DNA of 11,710 nucleotides from Deltaproteobacteria bacterium. Lineage in GTDB: Bacteria; Desulfobacterota; Desulfuromonadia; Geobacterales; Geobacteraceae. Below are positions 1 through 6,206 of this stretch, piece after piece. Under the pieces are notes generated by a model that was given only the letters and a program-made list of their open reading frames with translations, did not search any database and was not told the DNA's origin. Location of the stretch: contig JAJZQA010000043.1 in assembly GCA_021810985.1 (NCBI GenBank), positions 1 through 11,710 of the forward strand, given 5' to 3'. Each line of letters begins with the position of its first letter. Position 1 is the first letter of the stretch. The position numbers were made by a program, and so were the translations under genes.

Positions 1-160
1 CGCGGAAAGTGTCGAGGCCTCCATCTCCATGGTTCAGCGCCGTCTCCGTATCGGCTACAACCGTGCCGCCCGCATCATTGAGCGAATGGAGCAGGAAGGA
101 ATCGTCGGCCCCTCCGACGGTACCAGCCGGCCCCGCGAAGTGTTCATAAACAAACTGTAA
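1..160 (+). CDS. ftsK: DNA translocase FtsK, C-terminal gamma domain (5' truncated)
   Basis: The reading frame is open from base 2 and stops at TAA 158-160, giving the last 52 residues of a protein that starts outside the window. The visible part carries the segments VQRRLRIGYNRAARIIERME and GIVGPSDG followed by SRPREVFI. These are the winged-helix gamma domain that ends FtsK/SpoIIIE translocases and reads polar KOPS-type DNA motifs. By family knowledge, FtsK is a septal membrane ATPase that pumps chromosome ends to the dif site and activates XerCD recombination. The motor and membrane domains cannot be seen here. It is transcribed away from the dcw genes' direction and followed by a GC-rich hairpin. 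The gamma-domain match is very characteristic; a paralogous FtsK/SpoIIIE translocase is the only realistic alternative. Confidence 0.93.
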   Translation, partial: AESVEASISMVQRRLRIGYNRAARIIERMEQEGIVGPSDGTSRPREVFINKL

Positions 161-163
161 CCA

Positions 164-188
164 GGAGCGGCTTTTCCAGAGCCGCTCC
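164..188 (+). terminator. GC-rich hairpin after ftsK, possible weak terminator
   Basis: The arms GGAGCGGC (164-171) and GCCGCTCC (181-188) pair perfectly, and T172-A180 extends the stem to nine pairs. It begins three bases after the ftsK stop. No T-run follows (CCTTCCCCGCC comes next), so it is not a canonical intrinsic terminator. It may act as a 3'-end stabiliser or assist Rho-dependent termination. Confidence 0.5.
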
Positions 189-249
189 CCTTCCCCGCCC
201 CCCCAGCACACCAGTCCCTTTCTAACCGATTGAGAACAACCGAGACTCT

Positions 250-275
250 GGTACAACTATAATATGGTTGTAACC
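250..275 (+). promoter_or_regulatory. Candidate MAT promoter -10 box inside an inverted repeat
   Basis: A perfect TATAAT lies at 258-263. It is enclosed by arms GGTACAAC (250-257) and GTTGTAACC (267-275), which pair with a single bulged A. The uninterrupted core is TACAAC-N9-GTTGTA. A further ACAAC half-site lies at 236-240, 17 bases upstream of the one at 253-257. No good -35 sits at 16-18 bases; TTGAGA at 230-235 is 22 bases from the -10. If transcription starts near 270, the leader to the MAT start is about 115 bases. The promoter role and the operator role are both inferences from position and symmetry. Confidence 0.45.
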
Positions 276-342
276 GCAGCCTTTTGCTTTTTTCGATTGC
301 CTCAACAGATACGAACCTGAACCCATCACCACGGAAAGATTC

Positions 343-365
343 CCGGATTTGCCTGCCCTATCCGG
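343..365 (+). promoter_or_regulatory. Leader hairpin just upstream of the MAT ribosome binding site
   Basis: Arms CCGGAT (343-348) and ATCCGG (360-365) form a perfect six-pair stem with an 11-base loop. The stem ends six bases before the GGGAGG Shine-Dalgarno. It does not cover the ribosome site. It could tune translation or be incidental. It lacks the conserved cores of the SAM riboswitch classes I know. Confidence 0.3.
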
Positions 366-371
366 CTTCAT

Positions 372-377
372 GGGAGG
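372..377 (+). promoter_or_regulatory. Strong Shine-Dalgarno deciding the MAT start
   Basis: GGGAGG is followed by an eight-base spacer to the ATG at 386. The in-frame upstream TTG at 284 has no comparable site, so the ATG at 386 is preferred. Confidence 0.8.
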
Positions 378-385
378 TTGTCGTC

Positions 386-1588
386 ATGATCATCATCGAA
401 CCGTATCGGGGGAAATCGGTCGCGGAAGAGCGCGTGGAAATCGTCGAGCGCAAAGGAACGGGACACCCCGATTTCATCTGCGATTCGATCATGGAAGCTG
501 TTTCAGTAGCACTCTGCGGGGAGTACCTCAAAGAATGCGGCACGATCCTCCACCATAACATCGACAAGGGCCTCCTGGTTGCCGGCAAGGTCGCCAAACG
601 TTATGGCGGCGGCAAAGTACTGCAGCCGATGGAACTGATTATCGGCGACCGGGCCACCTTCGACGGGCCGGGCAAGACTCTGCCGGTCAGGGAAATTGCC
701 ATTGATGCCGCCCGCCTCTGGATTCGTCGGCATCTTCGCTTCGTAGACCCGGAAAATGACATCCTCTACCGGCTGGTACTCGCTCCCGGCTCCGAAGAGC
801 TGACCGACATCTTTTCCCGCCCGGGCGAGGTCCGCTGTGCCAACGACACCTCCGCGGCGGTCGGCTACTACCCCTTAAGCCCGACCGAAACAGCAGTCCT
901 GCAGCTGGAACGGCACCTGAACTCACCCCAGTTTAAAAAGGACTTTCCCCAGGCCGGCGAAGACATTAAAGTCATGGGCTTACGCAAAGGCACGAGCCTT
1001 GACCTGACCGTTGCCATGCCGCTCATCTCCCGTTTTGTGTCCTCGGAAAAGGATTATTTTTCTCAGAAAGAAGCTATCAACTCGGCGATGCAGCAATTTG
1101 CGAAGAATCTCTCCTGGTTCAAAAAGACCTCACTCCATTACAATACCCTCGATCAGCGGGGCCGAGGACTGGGTGGAATTTATCTCAGCCTGACCGGAAC
1201 CTCTGCCGAAGATGCGGACTCAGGCCAGGTGGGACGAGGAAACCGGGTCAACGGCTTGATCTCCCTTAACAGACCGATGGGAACCGAAGCCGCGGCCGGG
1301 AAGAATCCACTGAGCCATGTGGGCAAGATCTACAACCAGCTCTCGCACAAGCTTGCACGGGACATTTACCAGAACATTGAAGGAATCAGGGAAGTGTACG
1401 TACTCCTGCTCAGCAGAATCGGTGCGCCCATCGACCGGCCAAGAATGGCTGCCGTGCGGATTCTGCCGGAAAAGGGGCAGAAGGTGTCTGCCTTGGCAGG
1501 GGCTGTCGAGGAAATCATCAAACGTGAACTTGCCGACATCAACAACTTCTGTCAGGCATTGGGGCGGGGTGAGTATCCGGTGTGCTGA
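386..1588 (+). CDS. Archaeal-type S-adenosylmethionine synthetase (methionine adenosyltransferase)
   Basis: This 400-residue protein makes S-adenosylmethionine from methionine and ATP. It belongs to the archaeal MAT family (AdoMet_Synthase type), not the ordinary bacterial MetK family. Visible family signatures are ERKGTGHPD (21-29), ILHHNID (54-60), ANDTS (152-156), GEDIKVMGLR (191-200), GTSAEDAD (271-278) leading into GRGNRVNG (283-290), and GKNPLSHVGKIYN (305-317). These match my memory of the Methanocaldococcus enzyme over the whole length, and about 400 residues is the family's usual size. The ATG at 386 is chosen for its strong Shine-Dalgarno; the frame extends upstream to a TTG at 284, but those 34 residues look unlike the family. 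The gene stands alone between ftsK and the convergent ftsZ. The function is cytoplasmic and the family call is firm. Whether a bacterial MetK also exists in the genome cannot be seen. Confidence 0.93.
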   Translation: MIIIEPYRGKSVAEERVEIVERKGTGHPDFICDSIMEAVSVALCGEYLKECGTILHHNIDKGLLVAGKVAKRYGGGKVLQPMELIIGDRATFDGPGKTLPVREIAIDAARLWIRRHLRFVDPENDILYRLVLAPGSEELTDIFSRPGEVRCANDTSAAVGYYPLSPTETAVLQLERHLNSPQFKKDFPQAGEDIKVMGLRKGTSLDLTVAMPLISRFVSSEKDYFSQKEAINSAMQQFAKNLSWFKKTSLHYNTLDQRGRGLGGIYLSLTGTSAEDADSGQVGRGNRVNGLISLNRPMGTEAAAGKNPLSHVGKIYNQLSHKLARDIYQNIEGIREVYVLLLSRIGAPIDRPRMAAVRILPEKGQKVSALAGAVEEIIKRELADINNFCQALGRGEYPVC

Positions 1589-1823
1589 GAACCATGCGGA
1601 TTTGGAAAGAAAATCAAGGAGAGACCAAACGGCGAAAACTGCTGCGTAGTTTTTGAGAGAAGACACCAAGGGCAGGAGAAGCTTCTTATCACTGAAGCGC
1701 GAAAGCACTTCACCGGCAAATGCTTGATTTAGCGAAACATATCACACAAAGAAGGGTCTCTGACTAAGAGAGGCAACTCACCCGTCAATGGAAATCCGGC
1801 GAACCGGGAAGGAAAAGGGACCC

Positions 1824-1870
1824 AAAAAAGACCCCGGCCTTCCACGGAGGGGGAAGACGGAAAGCCGGGG
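1824..1870 (-). terminator. Rho-independent terminator of the dcw operon (downstream of ftsZ)
   Basis: Read on the minus strand, CCCCGGC (1870-1864) pairs with GCCGGGG (1838-1832). Four further pairs follow after one mismatch (1859-1862 with 1840-1843). The stem is followed by TC and then six T (1829-1824). This is a classic intrinsic terminator, 64 bases past the ftsZ stop codon. On the plus strand there is no T-run after the stem, so it appears to serve only the ftsZ side. Confidence 0.85.
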
Positions 1871-1890
1871 AAATGAAATTCTTTGGGGGT

Positions 1891-1917
1891 GCGGGCGTCA
1901 GCGGTGGTAACGCCCGC
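1891..1917 (-). terminator. Accessory hairpin between the ftsZ stop and its terminator
   Basis: The arms GCGGGCGT (1891-1898) and ACGCCCGC (1910-1917) are perfectly complementary, with an 11-base loop. The stem starts 17 bases after the ftsZ stop. It has no T-run on either side, so it is more likely a transcript-end stabiliser or pause element than an independent terminator. The type label is the nearest available. Confidence 0.45.
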
Positions 1918-1934
1918 CGGTAGCAATGTTTGAA

Positions 1935-3086
1935 TCAGTCGACCGACTTGCGCAGGAAGGTCGGGATATCGTACTGGTCTTCTTCATCCATAAAAAAGGC
2001 ACGCTGTTTCATGGGTACTTCACGCTGCTGCCGTTCGATCCGCTTGAAGGTCGGAATCTCGCGATTTACTTCTTCTGATGCGGGGGAAGCAACGCTCTTC
2101 AATTCGTGTTTGCTCTTTTCCAGGTCGAAGTGATCGCCGAATCCGGTGGCGATAGCGGTGATCTTGACCATCTCGCCAAGGCTTTCATCGATGACGAGAC
2201 CGACGATGATGTTGGCATCTTCGTGGACCTTTTCATGAATTACCTTGCTGGCAGCATCAAACTCGTCCATGGTCATTGAAGAGGAACCAGTGATGTTCAC
2301 GAGCACGCCTTTGGCGCCGGAGATGTCGATGTCTTCCAGCAGCGGGCTTGAAATTGCCTTGGTTGCGGCTTCCACGGCCCGGTTTTCGCCGGTGGCAAGG
2401 CCGATACCCATCATGGCCATGCCTCTCTCGCTCATGATGGCCTTCACGTCGGCAAAGTCCACGTTGATGAGGCCGGAAGTGGTAATGAGATCGGAGATAC
2501 CCTGCACTGCCTGGCGCAGGACGTCGTCCGATGGCTTGAAGGCATCAAGAATCGACATGGACTTGCCGGCCAGACCGAGCAGGCGATCGTTCGGGATGAT
2601 TACCAGAGAGTCCACGTGTTTTTTCAGTTCGCGCACGCCGCTTTCCGCCTTGGCCAGACGAAGCTTGCCTTCGCGGGTAAAGGGCTTGGTCACAACGCCA
2701 ACCGTCAGGGCACCGATTTCCTTTGCCACATCGGCAATGACCGGAGCGGCGCCCGTTCCGGTACCACCGCCAAGGCCGGCCGCGATAAAAATCATGTCGG
2801 CCCCTTTGAGGACCTCTGCCAGTTGCTCCCGATTTTCCGCGGCGGCATCCCTGCCGACATTGGGATCGGCACCGGCCCCAAGTCCCTTGGTGAGCTGCCC
2901 GCCGAGCTGAATCTTCACCGGTGCTTTTGACATGCGCAATGCCTGGGCATCGGTATTGGCGACAATGAAATCGATGCCGTGCAAATCACAGTCGATCATG
3001 GTATTCACGGCGTTGCCACCGCCACCGCCGATTCCTATCACTTTGATCTTCGCGCTCTGGTCAATACTCTCGTCAAATTCAAACAT
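1935..3086 (-). CDS. ftsZ: Cell division GTPase FtsZ
   Basis: This 383-residue tubulin homologue polymerises into the cytoplasmic Z-ring that recruits the division machinery. The N-terminal nucleotide fold has IGIGGGGGNAVN (17-28) and the tubulin signature GGGTGTG (106-112). The E139 and R143 guanine contacts are kept, and the T7 loop NVDFAD (208-213) supplies the catalytic aspartates. A linker from about 318 leads to the conserved C-terminal peptide DIPTFLRK (373-380), which binds FtsA and other partners. There are two oddities. The usual PFxFEG segment reads PFTREG with R138 in place of Phe. The linker also contains a second C-terminal-like motif, EIPTFKR (343-349). The ATG is preceded by AAAGGGGG with a six-base spacer. 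It is the last gene of the cluster, 50 bases after ftsA, and is followed by a terminator. Confidence 0.98.
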   Translation of the reverse strand: MFEFDESIDQSAKIKVIGIGGGGGNAVNTMIDCDLHGIDFIVANTDAQALRMSKAPVKIQLGGQLTKGLGAGADPNVGRDAAAENREQLAEVLKGADMIFIAAGLGGGTGTGAAPVIADVAKEIGALTVGVVTKPFTREGKLRLAKAESGVRELKKHVDSLVIIPNDRLLGLAGKSMSILDAFKPSDDVLRQAVQGISDLITTSGLINVDFADVKAIMSERGMAMMGIGLATGENRAVEAATKAISSPLLEDIDISGAKGVLVNITGSSSMTMDEFDAASKVIHEKVHEDANIIVGLVIDESLGEMVKITAIATGFGDHFDLEKSKHELKSVASPASEEVNREIPTFKRIERQQREVPMKQRAFFMDEEDQYDIPTFLRKSVD

Positions 3087-3092
3087 GTACTA

Positions 3093-3100
3093 CCCCCTTT
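3093..3100 (-). promoter_or_regulatory. ftsZ ribosome binding site
   Basis: AAAGGGGG on the minus strand lies six bases before the ftsZ ATG at 3086. It is a G-run rather than a canonical GGAGG, in the otherwise AT-rich ftsA-ftsZ gap. Confidence 0.65.
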
Positions 3101-3136
3101 TTGTTAAAAACCAAGCAGAAACGCCATATAAAATAC

Positions 3137-4372
3137 TCAGAAAAACTCTCCAAACCACTCTTTCATCCTGCGGGTAACCCTGCGGAAAACGTTGTCGTCA
3201 CTTTGGACCGTCGGAAACTCACGAATGCCCTGATTTTTGCTTCCGTACACCACCAGTCCGACCCCGGTTGCATAGACCGGCGAATTTACCACATCCACCA
3301 GCCCGCCGATATTCTGCGGGACGCCGCGCCGTACCGGAAGGTTGAAAATCTGCTCGGCCAGTTCGGGCATTCCTTCCAGTATAGAGGTTCCACCGGTTAT
3401 GACAACTCCGGAAGCGATCTGATCATCGAAGCCCGACTTGACGATCTCCCGATTGACCAGGGTAAAGATTTCCTCCATACGCGGCTCCAGTATCTCGGAG
3501 AGAAGCTGACGGGAGAGGACGCGCGGCTTTCGCCCACCGACACTGGGAACCTCAATGGTCTCATCCTTGCCCACCATGGAGGTGTAACAGCAGCCGTACT
3601 TCTGTTTGATCTTCTCCGCTTCCGCCATCGGGGTCCGGAGACCGACGGCGATGTCGTTGGTCAGGTGATTACCGCCAAGAGAAAGAACCGAGGTGTGCTT
3701 GATGGCGCCGTCGACGAAGATCGCTATGTCGGTGGTGCCGCCGCCGATGTCCACCAGGGCAACGCCGATCTCCTTCTCTTCGGGCGAGATGACCGCCTCG
3801 GAAGAAGCAAGCTGTTCGAGAACGATGTCGGCAACATCAAGACCGGCGCGATTGCAGGATTTAATGATATTCTGGGCACTGGCAACGGCACCGGTCACAA
3901 TGTGCACTCGAGCTTCGAGGCGCACACCGCTCATGCCGAGCGGTTCGCGAATTCCGTCCTGATCGTCGATGATGAATTCCTGCGGCAGGATGTGAATGAC
4001 TTCCCGGTCCATGGGAATTGCAATTGCTTTAGCTGCATCAATTACCCGGCGCACGTCATCGGGGGAAACTTCCCGGTTCTTGATGGCGATCACACCTTGC
4101 GAGTTGAAACCCTTGATATGTCCACCGGCAATCCCGGCATAGACCGATTTTATCTCGCAGCCGGCCATCAACTCAGCCTCTTCAATGGCCTTCTTGATGG
4201 AGGCGACGGTCGTTTCGATATTGATGACCACCCCTTTGCGGAGACCTCGGGACGGGCTGGTACCGATTCCGACGATGTCGACACCATCCTCGGTCACATT
4301 GCCGACAATTGCACATATTTTCGTGGTGCCGATATCGAGCCCCACTATCAGATTTTCCCTTCTGTTGGCCAT
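3137..4372 (-). CDS. ftsA: Cell division protein FtsA (actin-like Z-ring membrane tether)
   Basis: This 411-residue actin-family ATP-binding protein anchors FtsZ filaments to the inner membrane and recruits later divisome proteins. The phosphate-1 loop is GLDIGTTKICAIVG (11-24). The FtsA-specific 1C domain occupies roughly 85-165 in place of actin 1B. Phosphate-2 is VDIGGGTTD (207-215), and the adenosine motif VVITGGTSILEG follows in the C-terminal half. The last 17 or so residues, FRRVTRRMKEWFGEFF, form the amphipathic membrane-targeting helix. The ATG at 4372 is chosen because GAGGAGGGGG (4385-4376) lies just before it. A GTG seven codons upstream (4393) has no such site and would overlap the ftsQ stop. 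It lies 17 bases after ftsQ and 50 before ftsZ, the standard ftsQ-ftsA-ftsZ order. All key motifs are intact. Confidence 0.97.
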   Translation of the reverse strand: MANRRENLIVGLDIGTTKICAIVGNVTEDGVDIVGIGTSPSRGLRKGVVINIETTVASIKKAIEEAELMAGCEIKSVYAGIAGGHIKGFNSQGVIAIKNREVSPDDVRRVIDAAKAIAIPMDREVIHILPQEFIIDDQDGIREPLGMSGVRLEARVHIVTGAVASAQNIIKSCNRAGLDVADIVLEQLASSEAVISPEEKEIGVALVDIGGGTTDIAIFVDGAIKHTSVLSLGGNHLTNDIAVGLRTPMAEAEKIKQKYGCCYTSMVGKDETIEVPSVGGRKPRVLSRQLLSEILEPRMEEIFTLVNREIVKSGFDDQIASGVVITGGTSILEGMPELAEQIFNLPVRRGVPQNIGGLVDVVNSPVYATGVGLVVYGSKNQGIREFPTVQSDDNVFRRVTRRMKEWFGEFF

Positions 4373-4375
4373 GGA

Positions 4376-4385
4376 CCCCCTCCTC
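4376..4385 (-). promoter_or_regulatory. ftsA ribosome binding site deciding the start
   Basis: Minus-strand GAGGAGGGGG ends three bases before the ATG at 4372, and its GGAGG core is about six bases away. It lies between the ftsQ stop and ftsA. It rules against the upstream GTG at 4393 as the main start. Confidence 0.8.
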
Positions 4386-4389
4386 TTTA

Positions 4390-5220
4390 TCACACCTTTT
4401 TTACGACAATTTTGTCCGCATAATTCAAATCGACATATTCAAGTGACGTTATCTGCGTCGTCAATTGCTGGTATATTCGGCTGAAACGCGCCAGTTTCCC
4501 CTCAAAATCGGAGTTGCCGAGTTTCACCGGAATTCCGCCCTGGGCGGTAAAGAGCGTAAAACCGTAGCCCTTATCCAGGTGAATCTCCGAGACATCACTC
4601 AAGCGAAACACACTCCCTTTTTTCAGCAGATCCATAATGCCGAGGGCCGTAGTGAGCATTTGTTTCGTGCCATCGGCATCTTTCAGCAGATCCTCTTCCG
4701 TAATTCCGGTAAGCACCGGAAAATCAAGCCGGTCGCCCTCAGTCAACGGCTTGAAAATCTCTCCCTTGGCATCGAGGTAATAGAGGTAGCCCATGTTCAC
4801 TATGGCGACCGGCACTCGCTCGGTTATCTCGATGGAAAGTGTGCCGGGAAAGCGCCGCCGCACCTTAAGTTTCTCGATCCAGGGATTCTTTTCCAGCTGT
4901 TCCGCCACATGCTGCAGTTCGAGCTTGAGCAGGGAATCCCCGAGTTTGGCTCCGGTAAGACTGACAATCTCATCGCGTGAAAGCTGCCGCATACGAGACA
5001 CTTCGATTCGCTCCAACTTGAAAAACGTCGCCTTGGCAAAAACTTCGTAGGCTTCCGTAGCAACTGTCCAGACCAGGGTAACCAGAATGAGCACCATACA
5101 GATCCGGGCGGTTTTTTTGAGCATGCGTCGAAATTGGATCGGCTTGCGCGGCTTGCGCTCACGCTTCTGACGATTCCGGTTTCGCTGGGGATTCTGTTTT
5201 TTCTGATGCATGTCTCGCAT
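4390..5220 (-). CDS. ftsQ: Cell division protein FtsQ (POTRA-domain divisome protein)
   Basis: FtsQ is a bitopic inner-membrane protein that links early and late divisome components through FtsB and FtsL. From the ATG at 5220 the protein has 276 residues. The N-terminus is short, cytoplasmic and very basic (about 1-37, rich in K, R, Q and N). A single membrane segment follows at about 38-55 (ICMVLILVTLVWTVAT). The periplasmic POTRA domain spans about 66-135, with FKLERIEVS and NPWIEKLKVRRRFPGTLSI. The FtsQ/DivIB-type C-terminal domain follows and ends in VDLNYADKIVVKKV. The start is uncertain: a TTG at 5241 (seven codons longer) has AGAGA upstream, while the ATGs at 5220 and 5211 have poor Shine-Dalgarno sequences. 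The gene starts 30 bases after ddl and ends 17 bases before ftsA. The family call is strong from topology, POTRA pattern and position. Confidence 0.93.
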   Translation of the reverse strand: MRDMHQKKQNPQRNRNRQKRERKPRKPIQFRRMLKKTARICMVLILVTLVWTVATEAYEVFAKATFFKLERIEVSRMRQLSRDEIVSLTGAKLGDSLLKLELQHVAEQLEKNPWIEKLKVRRRFPGTLSIEITERVPVAIVNMGYLYYLDAKGEIFKPLTEGDRLDFPVLTGITEEDLLKDADGTKQMLTTALGIMDLLKKGSVFRLSDVSEIHLDKGYGFTLFTAQGGIPVKLGNSDFEGKLARFSRIYQQLTTQITSLEYVDLNYADKIVVKKV

Positions 5221-5250
5221 GGGCCACCGCCGACGGCGCAACTATTTTCT

Positions 5251-6186
5251 CTAGACGCTGATTTTCAAAGATGCGGAAAGCAGTATTTTCTCCAGCAATT
5301 CACCAAAGGAAATGCCGACCCCGCTGGCAATTTCAGGAAAAAGGCTGAGAGCTGTCATCCCTGGAAGGGTGTTGACTTCAAGAATGTAGCACTCTTCCCG
5401 CGGGGTAACAAGCAGATCTACCCGGCTGTAATCGCTGCAGCCAAGGGCCCGATGGGCAAGAACCCCGACCTGCAAGGCCTTACGATAGAGAGGCTCCGGC
5501 AGGGGAGCAGGAAAAATATGTTCCGCCAGGCCCGGGGTATATTTTGCCTCGAAATCGTAAAATTCGTTGCGGGGAACGATCTCAATGGCACCGAGGGCCT
5601 GGTCGCCGAGAATTCCCACTTGAATTTCCCGCGCGGCGATAAATTGTTCCAGGAGGACTTCATTGTCGTAGCGGAATGCCAGTTCGAGCGCTGCCGGGAT
5701 TCCCTCGGGAGTCTTGACGATGCTGACGCCAACCGATGAACCTTCCTGGGACGGTTTCACCACAACAGGAAAGGGGAAATCGAGAGTTGACAGATCAAAC
5801 TCCTCGCTTCTCCTCAGGACCCGGTAGGGGGCTACCAGGAGGTCGGCTGACTGGAACGCGGCCTTGGCGAAAATCTTGTTCATGGCCAGGGCACTGGCCA
5901 GCACTCCGGATCCGGTATAGGGAATGCCCAGCATTTCCAGGAGTCCCTGGACCGCACCATCTTCACCATAGCGGCCATGGAGGGCCACAAAGGCTATCTC
6001 GACACCGGCATCGGCAAGGTTGCGTGCCAGATTCCGGTCAACGTCAATGGCCAGCGCATCGTATCCCAAGGACAGAAGAGCTTCGCACACGGCGGTTCCG
6101 CTCTTGAGGGATACTTCGCGCTCCGCGGAAAGACCACCGTATAAGACCCCGATTTTTTTCGTTTTCAGTTCTTCTCGTGACATCAT
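5251..6186 (-). CDS. ddl: D-alanine--D-alanine ligase (DdlB type)
   Basis: This 311-residue ATP-grasp ligase joins two D-alanines in the cytoplasm to give the terminal dipeptide of the peptidoglycan stem, which MurF then attaches. The N-terminal domain has LYGGLSAEREVSL (15-27), including the substrate-binding glutamate E22. The ATP-grasp core has VVKPSQEGSSVGVS (142-155). The omega loop has FEAKY with K215 and Y216; Y216 marks a D-Ala-D-Ala enzyme rather than a VanA-type D-lactate ligase. Metal ligands D257, E270 and N272 sit in SRVDLL and ILEVNTLPGMT. These positions agree with E. coli DdlB numbering as I recall it. Two consecutive ATGs exist; the first (6186) is better spaced from a weak AGGA about ten bases upstream. 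It lies 20 bases after murB. Nothing suggests a resistance variant. Confidence 0.97.
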   Translation of the reverse strand: MMSREELKTKKIGVLYGGLSAEREVSLKSGTAVCEALLSLGYDALAIDVDRNLARNLADAGVEIAFVALHGRYGEDGAVQGLLEMLGIPYTGSGVLASALAMNKIFAKAAFQSADLLVAPYRVLRRSEEFDLSTLDFPFPVVVKPSQEGSSVGVSIVKTPEGIPAALELAFRYDNEVLLEQFIAAREIQVGILGDQALGAIEIVPRNEFYDFEAKYTPGLAEHIFPAPLPEPLYRKALQVGVLAHRALGCSDYSRVDLLVTPREECYILEVNTLPGMTALSLFPEIASGVGISFGELLEKILLSASLKISV

Positions 6187-6206
6187 TTCGTCGCTATCCT
6201 ACCCTT

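Larger units (their letters stand above)
1589..1934. other. Convergent gene-free region between MAT and ftsZ
   Basis: These 346 bases separate two convergent genes. The right half holds two hairpins serving the ftsZ side, listed separately. The left half holds an imperfect hairpin at 1693-1712, with arms TGAAGCGC and GCACTTCA, one C-A mismatch and a GAAA loop. No T-run follows that hairpin on the plus strand. No convincing intrinsic terminator for MAT was found. Open frames here are extensions or shadows of the flanking genes. Confidence 0.7.

Noticed and set aside
284..385. N-terminal extension of the MAT from a TTG at 284
   Set aside because: The 34 extra residues do not resemble the family, and the ATG at 386 has a strong, well-spaced Shine-Dalgarno.
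264..385. SAM riboswitch in the MAT leader
   Set aside because: I could not find the conserved core of SAM-I, SAM-II or other classes I know; only one simple hairpin is visible.
1220..1708. A 162-codon minus-strand open frame overlapping the 3' end of MAT and the convergent region
   Set aside because: Most of it is antisense to conserved MAT sequence, and it has no recognisable domain or promoter.
1757..1771. Small inverted repeat TCTCT-GACTA-AGAGA as a MAT terminator
   Set aside because: Only five pairs, no T-run after it, and about 170 bases past the MAT stop.
2245..2910. A 221-codon plus-strand open frame antisense to ftsZ
   Set aside because: It is Ser/Ala/Pro-rich shadow sequence opposite the conserved FtsZ GTPase domain.
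4373..4393. GTG start of ftsA at 4393
   Set aside because: It would translate through the Shine-Dalgarno of the ATG at 4372 and overlap the ftsQ stop. FtsA proteins begin close to the GLDIGTTK motif, as they do from 4372.
3101..4423. A 440-codon open frame on the plus strand, antisense to ftsA
   Set aside because: It is a full shadow of ftsA, with Asp/His-rich composition typical of reverse-frame reading in GC-rich genes. It has no recognisable motif, while the minus-strand FtsA is unmistakable.
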